From positions 1 to 62,055 of the forward strand of contig CANJLK010000016.1 in NCBI GenBank assembly GCA_947475465.1: a DNA stretch of 62,055 nt, in the 5' to 3' direction. Positions 46,258 to 53,826 of the stretch are shown piece by piece. The position numbers and the translations under genes were made by a program. The notes beneath the pieces were generated by a model. It was not told the origin of the DNA and ran no database searches. It saw only the letters and a program-made list of their open reading frames with translations. Within the stretch, counting starts at the first letter, position 1. Each line of letters opens with the position of its first letter. This DNA comes from Caulobacteraceae bacterium. Lineage in GTDB: Bacteria; Pseudomonadota; Alphaproteobacteria; Caulobacterales; Caulobacteraceae.

Positions 46258-46450
46258 AGATCGAGGCTCGCCCGGAACCGCGACGGGGATGCCGCGTCAC
46301 AGGGCCATGCGCAGCCGGCACCTGGGGTAGCGCCGCTGCGCGTGCCGACTGGACAGATGCAAGGTTCAGTATCGACGCCGCCGACGATGCGCCCCGACTT
46401 CAGTACTCGTCAAGGTTGTTTTTCCCCTACGCTCTCCTGAGGGGTGAGTA

Positions 46451-46951
46451 TCATGGCTGGAAGCCGGTCTCTGTCATCAGATAGGCGATCACGTCGGTGC
46501 GGTCCTTGGCGTCCTTGAGGCCCGGGAAGGTCATCTTGGTGCCGGGCAGCATGGCCTTGGGATCGGCGATCCAGGTGTCGAGATGGGCGGTGTCCCAGGT
46601 CCAGGCGGCGGCCTTCATGGAGTCGGAATAGGCGAATTTGGGCACGCTGGCGCTCTTGCGCCCGAACAGGCCGTAGAGGTTGGGCCCGGTCATGTTGGGC
46701 CCGTCCTTGGTGAGCGTGTGGCAGGAGGCGCAGAGCGCGAACTTGCCCGCGCCATTGTCCAGGTCCGCGGTGTTGTAGGGGGCCGGCAGCTTGGCCAGCA
46801 GGGCCTTCTTGTCGGCGTCGCTGGGCTCTGCGGCGGCGGGGGCCGCCGAGGAAGACGTGTCGCCGGCAGGCACCGCGCTCTGCGGCTTGCCGCATGCGCT
46901 GAGGCCCGCGGCCAGGGCGAAGGCGGTGATGGTCAGACCCAGATGGCGCAT
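46451..46951 (-). CDS. Lipoprotein c-type cytochrome
   Basis: A 166-residue monohaem cytochrome c, Sec-exported as a lipoprotein (MRHLGLTITAFALAAGLSAC, lipid cysteine C20). A Ser/Ala-rich linker leads to the haem site C74-A-S-C77-H78. GTKMTFPGL supplies the axial Met, and YGLFGRKSAS is typical of cytochrome c2/c552. GAGGAGGA precedes the ATG at 46951. It probably shuttles electrons on the periplasmic face of the membrane. Confidence 0.92.
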   Translation of the reverse strand: MRHLGLTITAFALAAGLSACGKPQSAVPAGDTSSSAAPAAAEPSDADKKALLAKLPAPYNTADLDNGAGKFALCASCHTLTKDGPNMTGPNLYGLFGRKSASVPKFAYSDSMKAAAWTWDTAHLDTWIADPKAMLPGTKMTFPGLKDAKDRTDVIAYLMTETGFQP

Positions 46952-47030
46952 GCAAAATCCTCCTCGAACAGGCCGGCAGGCTAAACCAGCGATGGCGCCG
47001 CGACGCAAGGTCGGGATGGTCGGCCGCGGC

Positions 47031-47483
47031 CTAGCGGCGTCGTCGCTGTTCACGGTTCACCGCCTCGTCCAGCGCCTGCAGGAAACGCGATCGGTCGGCG
47101 GCCGCGAAGGGCTTCGGCCCGCCGGTGATTTCGCCCGTCGAGCGGATGTGTTCCATGATCGATCGCTGGGCCAGGGCCTGGCCGATGGAATCGGCCGTGA
47201 ACAGCCGCCCGTTCGGGGCGATCGCCACACCGCCGGTCTTCAGGACGCGGTCGGCCAGCGGTATGTCGTTGGTGATGACGATATCGCCCGGCTCGGTCCG
47301 CTCCGCGATCCAGTCGTCGGCCACGTCCGGCCCGGCGTCGACGATCATCCGCGCGATCAACTTGGACGCCGGAATCTGGATGAAACTGTTGGACACCACG
47401 GTGGTGGAAAGCCCGTAGCGGCCGGCGACCTTGTAGACCTCGTCCTTCACCGGGCAGGCGTCGGCGTCGATATAGACCTGCAT
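47031..47483 (-). CDS. UPF0178 / DUF188 (YaiI) family protein
   Basis: A 150-residue PIN-like protein of the YaiI/YqxD family. It begins MQVYIDADACPVKDEV and has the conserved VSNSF, DDWIAERTEPGDIVITNDIPLADR (split) and ITGGPKPF near the end. These are metal-dependent nuclease-like folds of unknown function. The start is ATG at 47483, since nothing further upstream resembles the family, even though the frame is open far beyond. Confidence 0.93.
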   Translation of the reverse strand: MQVYIDADACPVKDEVYKVAGRYGLSTTVVSNSFIQIPASKLIARMIVDAGPDVADDWIAERTEPGDIVITNDIPLADRVLKTGGVAIAPNGRLFTADSIGQALAQRSIMEHIRSTGEITGGPKPFAAADRSRFLQALDEAVNREQRRRR

Positions 47484-47615
47484 GTCGCTGCCCCGGCGCT
47501 TGCGGGGCCGATCCCACCCGAGGAACCCCCCGGAAGGACACCGCACGCCCACCCGCAGCGAGTCTAGGCTGACCGCAACCGCCTCGGCAAGGCGGACGGC
47601 AGGGAGGAAAGAACC

Positions 47616-48431
47616 ATGGACTTCGGACTGGAAGGCAAGGTCGCGGTGGTCGCGGGATCGAGCAAGGGCGCGGGGCGCGGCATCGCTGTCCAGCTGGCCC
47701 GCGAGGGCTGCAAGGTCGCCGTCAACGGCCGCGAGGCGGGCCCGCTGGCCGAGGCTCAGGCCGAGGTGATCGCCGCCGCCCGCTCGCCGCAGCACGTGGT
47801 CGCGGTTTCCGCCGACATCAAGACCACCGAGGGCGCCGAAAAGCTGATCGACGAGGCCCGCACGCGCCTTGGACCGATCGATATCCTGATCATCAACATG
47901 GCCGAGCCCAAGTGGGGCCGCTTCGACGAGTACGACACCAACGACTGGGACGAGAGCTTCCTGGAGATCAAGGCCAACGTCGACCTGGTTCGCGCCGCCG
48001 TGCCCGACATGAAGGCTAGCGGCTGGGGGCGAATCATCAGCCTGGGCTCGCATTGCGCCAAGGAGCCGCACCTCGACGTGCCCCTGATCGGCGGCAATGT
48101 GGTCCGCTCGGGCTTGGTCGCCCTGCACAAGACGCTCAGCTGGGAACTGGGTCCGTTGGGCATTACGGTCAACACCATCGCCGTCGGCAGCATCCAGACC
48201 GGGCGCTTGGACTATTGGCGCGAGTGGATGGCCGAGCGGGAGAAGCGCACCGGCGAGCAGCTGGCCCACCGCTACGCCGCCACTGGCCGCCGCGGGAATA
48301 CGCTCGGCCGCACCGGCAGCCCGGAAGAAATGGGCTGGGTGGTGACCTTCCTCGCTTCCGAACGCTCCAGCTTCATCACCGGCGCCTGTATCGACGTCTC
48401 CGGCGGGGCGACCAAGTCGCTGTTCGGCTAG
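47616..48431 (+). CDS. SDR-family protein lacking the catalytic Tyr and Lys
   Basis: A 271-residue short-chain dehydrogenase relative, nearest to 3-oxoacyl-ACP reductase-like SDRs. The nucleotide loop GSSKGAG (residues 14-20) and S145 are present. At the positions of the active Tyr and Lys (158 and 162, the same numbering as the SDR at 7027), however, it has Ile and Val (LIGGNVVRSGL), and the NNAG motif is INMA. It may bind NAD(P) and catalyse another reaction, or none. The ATG follows GGGAGGA upstream. It is divergent from the DUF188 gene. Confidence 0.85.
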   Translation: MDFGLEGKVAVVAGSSKGAGRGIAVQLAREGCKVAVNGREAGPLAEAQAEVIAAARSPQHVVAVSADIKTTEGAEKLIDEARTRLGPIDILIINMAEPKWGRFDEYDTNDWDESFLEIKANVDLVRAAVPDMKASGWGRIISLGSHCAKEPHLDVPLIGGNVVRSGLVALHKTLSWELGPLGITVNTIAVGSIQTGRLDYWREWMAEREKRTGEQLAHRYAATGRRGNTLGRTGSPEEMGWVVTFLASERSSFITGACIDVSGGATKSLFG

Positions 48432-48455
48432 GAACTGGCGGCGGCAAGGCGCGGG

Positions 48456-48531
48456 TGGTGCCGGATGCAGGACTCGAACCCGCGACCTTCGGTTTACAAA
48501 ACCGCTGCTCTACCAGCTGAGCTAATCCGGC
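48456..48531 (-). tRNA. tRNA-Thr (TGT)
   Basis: Read on the minus strand, this 76-base sequence starts GCCGGAT and ends ATCCGGC-A-CCA. The D stem is GCTC/GAGC, the T arm is GCGGGTTCGAGTCCTGC, and the anticodon loop TTTGTAA gives TGT. The CCA end is encoded. It sits between an SDR gene and a MerR gene. Confidence 0.95.
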
Positions 48532-48602
48532 CCGCTGACTGCGGCCGGGGTCGTTCTTAGCGGGTCAGGGGCCCGCGCGGCAACCGCCGCGCGGTTCGTT
48601 CC

Positions 48603-48995
48603 TCAGGCCGGCAGCGCCTGGCCGGCGGTCTGGGCGCCTGGGCCGCGCAGGTCGGCGATCGCGCCTTCCAGGGCCGAGAGCTCCTGGACGGCCGCGGCGT
48701 GGCGCGCTTCGAGCTTGTCCAGAGCGCACTGGTGGCCAGCGGCCGAAGCATCCTCGGCGCTCAGCACTTCGCGAATGTCGTCGATCGACAGGCCGCCGGC
48801 GCGCAGCAGGCGGATCCATTCCAGCCGCTTGCGGGCCGCCGCGTCATAGTAGCGGCAATTCATCCGGTCGCGGCGCGCCTCGATCAGGCCCCGCTCTTCG
48901 TAGAACCGCAGGGCGCGGGCGGTCATGCCGAACAGGCGCATGGCCTCGCCGATGCGCAGACGAGGCAGGTGGCGGATATTGTCGAGGGTCATCAT
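48603..48995 (-). CDS. MerR-family transcriptional regulator
   Basis: A 130-residue MerR protein. The winged helix starts at RIGEAMRLFGMTARALRFYE and YYDAAARKRLEWIRLLRAGG, followed by a coiled-coil dimer helix (ALDKLEARHAAAVQELSALE). The C-terminus lacks cysteine clusters, so it is not a metal sensor of the standard kind. AAGGG precedes the ATG at 48995, which is followed directly by another Met. It is divergent from a ScfR-like gene. Confidence 0.9.
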   Translation of the reverse strand: MMTLDNIRHLPRLRIGEAMRLFGMTARALRFYEERGLIEARRDRMNCRYYDAAARKRLEWIRLLRAGGLSIDDIREVLSAEDASAAGHQCALDKLEARHAAAVQELSALEGAIADLRGPGAQTAGQALPA

Positions 48996-49099
48996 CTTGG
49001 TTCCCTTCGGCCGGTCCGCGGGCGGCGGGACGGCAAGGAGCAAAATTGAGTTTCCGACCCGGCTGGGTCGACACAGCCATTAACGGGAAATATTGATGG

Positions 49100-49132
49100 G
49101 TTTTCAAACAATTTGATGCGAATATTCCGCAT
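49100..49132. promoter_or_regulatory. AT-rich inverted repeats in the MerR/ScfR-like divergent promoter
   Basis: Two dyads lie 29-62 bases before the ScfR-like start. GTTT-TC-AAAC is at 49100-49109, and ATGCG-AATATTC-CGCAT is at 49116-49132. Both stand in the only AT-rich patch of the region and are candidate operators for either divergent regulator. Confidence 0.4.
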
Positions 49133-49161
49133 GTCCCTGGGTCAGGCTGTGAAATTGTAAA

Positions 49162-50592
49162 ATGGCATACAAGCTCTTCGTCGGTCCGCGGGTGCGGGCG
49201 TTGCGCGAAACTCGCCATTGGCGGCTGGAGGATTGCGCCGGGCGCCTGGGTATTTCGGTGAGCTACCTGTCGCAGATCGAGGCCAACCAGCGCCCCGTCA
49301 CGGCCCGGGTGCTCCACGCCCTGGTCGATGTCTTCGATGTGCGGCCGGAGAGCTTCGACGTCGACACCGAGCAACTCCTGGTCGCCGACCTGCGCGAGGC
49401 GGCCTCGGAGGTGGGCGGCGAGACCATACCGCTGAGCGAGCTTCGCCAGGCGGCCCTGCAGTCGCCCACCCTGGCCAGGCGGTTTATCGAACTGCACCGG
49501 GCCAACCACCGACTGGCCGAGCGGCTGCAGGTGGCCGACGAGGCCGTGGCCCTGGACGAGGCGACGGCGGCCAGCTCGCTGCTGCCCTACGAGGAGGTGC
49601 GCGACTTCTTCCACTACAAGGACAACTACATCGACGCGCTGGACCGCGCCGCCGAGGCGGTGGCCGCGCAGGTCTGGCAGGCGCCGGGCGATTCGATCGA
49701 AGCGCGGCTGGAGGGCTACCTGCGCGAGCGCATGGGTGTTTCGGTGCGCCGTGACGCGGCGGGCGACGTGATGCGCCACTACGATCCGGTCCGCCGTATC
49801 CTGTCGCTCAACGTCACCCAGCCTGTCGCCACCCGGGCCTTCCAGATGGCGTTCCACATCGCCGCAACGGCGCTGGCCGACGTGGTGGAGGCGACACTCG
49901 CCAACGCCGGCTTCCGCACCGCGGAGGCGTTCGACGTCTGCCGTGTGGGGCTTGGCAACTACGCGGCCGGCGCCCTGATCATGCCCTACAGCCGCTTCGC
50001 CGAGGCCGCGCGCGCCATGCGTCACGATGTCGAGCAACTGGCCCTGACCTTCGGCGCCAGCCTCGAGCAGGTCTGCCACCGGCTCAGCACCCTGCAGCGA
50101 CCAGGTGAGCGCGGCGTGCCGCTCTATTTCGTGCGGCTGGACTATGCGGGCAACATCACCAAGCGCCACAGCGCCACGCGTTTCCGCTTCGCCCGCTTTG
50201 GCGGCGCCTGCCCGATGTGGAATGTCCACGGGGCGGTGGGCGCGCCGGATCGCTTCCTGGTGCAGGTGGCCGAGATGCCGGACGGGGTCCGCTACCTATG
50301 CGTCGCCCGCAATGTCGTGAAGCCCTCTGAGTCCTACCTGGCGCCGGACCGTCGCTATGTCCTGGGGTTCGGCTGTGAGATCGCGCACGCGAAGGAACTC
50401 ATCTACGCCGAGGGCGTGGATCTGGCCGGCCCGGCCACGCCAATCGGTGTCAGTTGCCGGATCTGCGAGCGGGACAATTGCGCCCAGCGGGCCTTCCCGC
50501 CCGTGGACCGCACCCTACGCGTGACCGCTCACGAGCGCCGCACCGTACCCTATCGGCTCGACCGGGAGTTGGATGCGTCCAAGCCTCTCTGA
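49162..50592 (+). CDS. ScfR/RamB-like XRE regulator with short-chain fatty acyl domain
   Basis: A 476-residue regulator. Residues 8-60 are a helix-turn-helix (VRALRETRHWRLEDCAGRLG and SYLSQIEANQRPVT). It is followed by an IrrE-like domain in which the zinc-site HExxH is degenerate (FQMAFHIAATALADVV), and a DUF2083-type C-terminal domain. Cysteines GGACP and SCRICERDNC near the end match the Cys cluster of the acyl-CoA-responsive ScfR/PccR/RamB group, which control acetate, propionate and fatty-acid use. No such catabolic gene adjoins it. Overall identification is good; the effector is inference. Confidence 0.87.
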   Translation: MAYKLFVGPRVRALRETRHWRLEDCAGRLGISVSYLSQIEANQRPVTARVLHALVDVFDVRPESFDVDTEQLLVADLREAASEVGGETIPLSELRQAALQSPTLARRFIELHRANHRLAERLQVADEAVALDEATAASSLLPYEEVRDFFHYKDNYIDALDRAAEAVAAQVWQAPGDSIEARLEGYLRERMGVSVRRDAAGDVMRHYDPVRRILSLNVTQPVATRAFQMAFHIAATALADVVEATLANAGFRTAEAFDVCRVGLGNYAAGALIMPYSRFAEAARAMRHDVEQLALTFGASLEQVCHRLSTLQRPGERGVPLYFVRLDYAGNITKRHSATRFRFARFGGACPMWNVHGAVGAPDRFLVQVAEMPDGVRYLCVARNVVKPSESYLAPDRRYVLGFGCEIAHAKELIYAEGVDLAGPATPIGVSCRICERDNCAQRAFPPVDRTLRVTAHERRTVPYRLDRELDASKPL

Positions 50593-50671
50593 TCTGTGAA
50601 TCGGGTTCGCATGGTTAACAACTCGCTTCACAGGGGAAAGTCCGGTCGCCTCTGAGGCGAAGTGTTCGCGC

Positions 50672-50686
50672 TATACAAAGAGTATA
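50672..50686. promoter_or_regulatory. Short dyad upstream of the PEP-CTERM gene
   Basis: TATAC and GTATA flank AAAGA, giving an AT-rich inverted repeat in an otherwise GC-rich region. A perfect Shine-Dalgarno-like AAGGAGG begins at its last base (50686-50692), but no start codon stands at a normal distance from it. Confidence 0.35.
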
Positions 50687-50709
50687 AGGAGGCCGCGACA
50701 CCGCGTCAT

Positions 50710-50760
50710 TTGGCCTTTGGTAGTGATCTAGCTCATATATTGCTCAGATCACTGCAATGA
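50710..50760 (+). CDS. Possible 16-residue leader peptide
   Basis: A TTG-initiated frame of 16 codons (MAFGSDLAHILLRSLQ) ends in TGA at 50758-50760 and overlaps the ATG of the next gene at 50757. A perfect AAGGAGG lies 17 bases before the TTG, which is farther than usual. Much of the peptide lies inside the palindrome at 50722-50753. This is speculative; it may be only a chance frame. Confidence 0.2.
   Translation: MAFGSDLAHILLRSLQ
50722..50753. promoter_or_regulatory. Long palindrome immediately before the PEP-CTERM gene
   Basis: AGTGATCT (50722-50729) and AGATCACT (50746-50753) are perfect 8-bp arms 16 bases apart. Between them is a direct repeat GCTCA (50731 and 50742, 11 bp apart) and a TATATT hexamer at 50735-50740 that could be a -10 element. 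Such an arrangement fits an operator that overlaps a promoter. Confidence 0.5.
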
Positions 50761-52166
50761 CATCCGAAGGTCCCATTTTGAAACGCTCTACAGCGAAGCG
50801 GCGAATTGCCCGATTCTTCGCCGGGATCGTTGTGTTCTGGGTGGCCCCTTATGGTTTCGGGTCGGGCCTGTGGCGGCGACGCGACCAGCGGTGGCGCCAC
50901 CCGCACGTGGCGCGTCAGTTCGCCGGCTTCGCCATCGCCTTCGTCACCTGGGCCATCGCGCCCCTGGGCCTGGGGCCTGGCTTCCATACGCGCCGGGGCG
51001 AACGCTGGAAGCACCGGCGCACCGAACGCCTGATGAACGGCTACTTCCGGGTTCTCTTCCGCTGGTCCATCGAACCCTATCGCGGTTGGCTGTGGGGTCC
51101 GCTCGGCGACGCCATGTGGGCCCGAAACGGCCGCAAGCTCGGCGTGGCCGGCTTCTTCGGCGCCCTGTTCGCCTGGGCCGCGACGCCGTTCGGCCTGGGC
51201 CGGCTCGAGCCTGGCCAATGGAGGCGTTTCGGCTGGCGCCGGCTCTCCGGCGGCCTGGCCATGACCATGGTTGCGGCGACCGCCATGGCCTTCAACAGCG
51301 GCCCCACCTTCCACGACCATCGTGACGAGACCGCCCACCCGATGCTGATGGCGAGTCTCACGAGCGGATCGTCCGACGAGACGCCGGCCGAAGATACGTC
51401 CGGCGAGGGTCAGGCTCCTGCGTCCGACCAGGGCGCGCCAGGCGCCGACGGCGCGCCGGGCGGCGGCGGACCGGGCGGGGGCGCACCGCCTTCGCCGTCC
51501 ACATCCGATCCGTTTTCGCCCCCGCCGCCGATCGATCTTGGCGACGGCATGGTCGTCCTGACCGGCGGGACCACGGATCCTGGCGGCCCGGTCCCCAATT
51601 CAGAGCCGGGGTCCGGCGACCCTTCGGAGCAGACGGGCGATGGCCTGACGCCGGCCGATGGCGGCGGTGATGGCTTCGGCTTGCCCTTCGGCGGCGGCGG
51701 CGGGGGCGGCGGCGGAGCCAGCGGCGGCGGCGGCGGATCTGGCGGCGGCGGCGGCGGCGGTGCGACTGGCGGCGGTGGCGGCACGACGCCCACCGACACC
51801 GGCGGCCTCGGCGGCAGCGTGATTCCCGTCTCCACCGACGGCGGACCGACCGGCGGCGGCACCAAGCTCTGCTCGATGACCGATGACCTCTGCGTGCCCA
51901 CCACGGGCGGCGACAGCGGGACGGGCGGCGGCGGCGGACCCGTCTTCACGTCGCCACTCCGCGCGGATCCCTTCATTCCCGATGACGGCCCGACCGGCAC
52001 CGGCGGACCGAACAATCCGGATAATCCTCCCGGGCCGCAACCGCCGAGCCGTGACGTGGGGGTGGTCCCTGAGCCCGCCGCCTGGCTGATGATGATCCTG
52101 GGCTTCTTCGGCCTTGGCGCGGCGCTTCGCTCGCGTCGTCGCGCCGGTCCGGGACTGGCGGCCTAA
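50757..52166 (+). CDS. PEP-CTERM protein with four N-terminal 38-residue membrane repeats
   Basis: A 469-residue protein of unknown function. Residues 20-163 contain four similar modules of hydrophobic helix, W/F-x3-P, Gly, basic tail (FWVAP, WAIAP, WSIEP, WAATP). The prolines are at 31, 69, 107 and 144, followed by RW or similar basic-Trp motifs. A fifth hydrophobic stretch is near 165-180, then about 230 Gly/Pro/Ser-rich residues. The end is PEP at 438-440, a hydrophobic helix and Arg cluster, as in PEPxxWA-CTERM sorting signals. The ATG has no ribosome site; a TTG at 50778 has GAAGG seven bases upstream and may be the true start. The stop overlaps that of potI by 4 bases. Confidence 0.8.
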   Translation: MTSEGPILKRSTAKRRIARFFAGIVVFWVAPYGFGSGLWRRRDQRWRHPHVARQFAGFAIAFVTWAIAPLGLGPGFHTRRGERWKHRRTERLMNGYFRVLFRWSIEPYRGWLWGPLGDAMWARNGRKLGVAGFFGALFAWAATPFGLGRLEPGQWRRFGWRRLSGGLAMTMVAATAMAFNSGPTFHDHRDETAHPMLMASLTSGSSDETPAEDTSGEGQAPASDQGAPGADGAPGGGGPGGGAPPSPSTSDPFSPPPPIDLGDGMVVLTGGTTDPGGPVPNSEPGSGDPSEQTGDGLTPADGGGDGFGLPFGGGGGGGGGASGGGGGSGGGGGGGATGGGGGTTPTDTGGLGGSVIPVSTDGGPTGGGTKLCSMTDDLCVPTTGGDSGTGGGGGPVFTSPLRADPFIPDDGPTGTGGPNNPDNPPGPQPPSRDVGVVPEPAAWLMMILGFFGLGAALRSRRRAGPGLAA

Positions 52167-52951
52167 GGCCCGGTCCTTCGCGGCCGCTGGATGAGCCAGG
52201 CCGCGGTCACCCCCACCGCCACCAGGGCGATCAGCAGGGTCGAGACGGCGTTGATCTCCGGATTCACCCCTAGCCGCACCTGGCTGTAGAGCCGCATGGG
52301 CAGCGTCGTCGCGCCTGGGCCCGATGTGAAGCTGGCGATCACGAGGTCATCCAGCGACAAGGTGAAGGCAAGCATCCAGGCCGCCGCGACCGCCGGGGCT
52401 ATGCCCGGCAGGGTGACCGCCAGAAAGGCGCCCAGCGGCGTGCAGCCCAGGTCGCGCGCCGCCTCCTCCAGGCTGATGTCGAAACTCGCGAGCCGGGCCT
52501 GGATGACCACCGTGGCGTAGCACAGGGTCACGGTCGCGTGGCTGAGCGTCAGGGTCCAGAACCCGCGCGGCAGGTCCAGGGCCACGTAGAGCAGCAGCAG
52601 GGACAGTCCTAGGATCACCTCCGGCAGGACCAGCGGCGCGTAGATCATGCCGCCGAACAGCGTGCGCCCCGGGAAGCGTCCCGAACGAACCAGCCCCACG
52701 GCCGCCAGGGTGCCCAGAACGGTCGCCAGGCTGGCCGAGATCAGTCCGACCCGCAGCGTGACCCAGATGGCGTCCAGCATCTGCTGATCCTGCGCCAGGG
52801 CGCCATACCAGCGGGTGGAGAACCCCGCCCACACGGTCACCAGCCGGCTGGCGTTGAAGGAATAGATCACCAGGAGCACGATCGGCCCGTAGAGAAAGGC
52901 CAGTCCCAGGGCGACGCTGGCCCTGTTGAACATCGTAGGTCCGCGTCTCAC
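52163..52951 (-). CDS. potI: Polyamine ABC transporter permease
   Basis: A 262-residue inner-membrane permease with six hydrophobic segments and the EAA loop (EEAARDLGCTPLGAFLAVTLP) that contacts the ATPase. It matches PotI of the putrescine PotFGHI system. It starts MRRGPTMFNRASVALGLA and is the last gene of the operon, overlapping potH by 4 bases. Confidence 0.92.
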   Translation of the reverse strand: MRRGPTMFNRASVALGLAFLYGPIVLLVIYSFNASRLVTVWAGFSTRWYGALAQDQQMLDAIWVTLRVGLISASLATVLGTLAAVGLVRSGRFPGRTLFGGMIYAPLVLPEVILGLSLLLLYVALDLPRGFWTLTLSHATVTLCYATVVIQARLASFDISLEEAARDLGCTPLGAFLAVTLPGIAPAVAAAWMLAFTLSLDDLVIASFTSGPGATTLPMRLYSQVRLGVNPEINAVSTLLIALVAVGVTAAWLIQRPRRTGP

Positions 52952-53826
52952 GAAAGCACCTTCGCCTGCTGGCGTTGAAAAAGGGCGATGGGGACGATCA
53001 AGGTCGCCAGGAGCGCCAGCGCCACCGCAGAGGCCGCCGGCCAGTCCCGGTCGGCGAAGAACTCGGTCCAGATCGTTCGCCCCAGCATCAGGGTTTTCGA
53101 CCCGCCCAGCAGGTCGGGGATCACGAATTCGCCCACCATCGGGATAAAGCAGAGCAGGGCGCCGGCGGCCAGGCCCGGCAGGGAGAGCGGAAAGGTCACG
53201 CGCCAGAAGGCCGTGAGGGGGGTGCAGCCCAGGTCCTGGGCGGCCTCGATCAGGCTCTCATCCTGCTTTTCCAGGACCGCGTAGAGGGGCAGGATCATGA
53301 ACGGCAGGTAGGCGTAGACCAGGCCGATGATCACCGCGGCGTCGGTGTTCAACAGTTGCAAAGGCGGCAGGTGCAGCAGCGCGAGCCCCTGGTTCAGCAG
53401 GCCGGCCGGTTTCAGGATGGCGATCCAGGCGTAGATCCGGATCAGAAAGCTGGTCCAGAACGGCAGGATCACCCCCAAGAGCAGCGCCTGGCGCGCGCCG
53501 GCGCCGAACCGGCTCATCCCGTAGGCGATGGGGTATCCGATCAGCAGCAGGATCGCCGTCGCCACGCCGGCGAAGCCCAGGCTGGACAGATAGGCGGAGA
53601 TGTAGAGCCGGTCCTGCGTCAGCCGTGCATAGGTCGCGCCGCTCAGGCCGCCCAGGAAAGCGCTGATCCCATCCAGTCCGTGAGACAGGTCCAGCCGGGG
53701 CGCATAGGGCGGCATGGCCAGCACGGTGTGCGATAGCGACAGTTTGGCGATCAGCGCCATCGGAACGGCGAAGAACAGGACCAGCCAGAGGTAGGGGGCC
53801 AGGATGACCGCCCAGGTGCGCCTCAT
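52948..53826 (-). CDS. potH: Polyamine ABC transporter permease
   Basis: A 292-residue permease of the PotB/PotH type. It has an N-terminal helix (VILAPYLWLVLFFAVPMALI), periplasmic insert and several later helices, and the EAA loop ESLIEAAQDLGCTPLTAFWR is present. It heterodimerises with PotI to form the pore. It overlaps both neighbours by 4 bases. Confidence 0.92.
   Translation of the reverse strand: MRRTWAVILAPYLWLVLFFAVPMALIAKLSLSHTVLAMPPYAPRLDLSHGLDGISAFLGGLSGATYARLTQDRLYISAYLSSLGFAGVATAILLLIGYPIAYGMSRFGAGARQALLLGVILPFWTSFLIRIYAWIAILKPAGLLNQGLALLHLPPLQLLNTDAAVIIGLVYAYLPFMILPLYAVLEKQDESLIEAAQDLGCTPLTAFWRVTFPLSLPGLAAGALLCFIPMVGEFVIPDLLGGSKTLMLGRTIWTEFFADRDWPAASAVALALLATLIVPIALFQRQQAKVLS

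Noticed and set aside
46258..46450. Small open frames and a CCCCT/AGGGG stem in the gap after the RND pump
   Set aside because: No ribosome site or protein-like codon pattern, and the stem has no T-run in either direction; the real terminator is at 46228-46257.
47484..48269. Extension of the DUF188 frame across the SDR gene
   Set aside because: Antisense to a well supported SDR; the DUF188 family starts at MQVYIDADACP.
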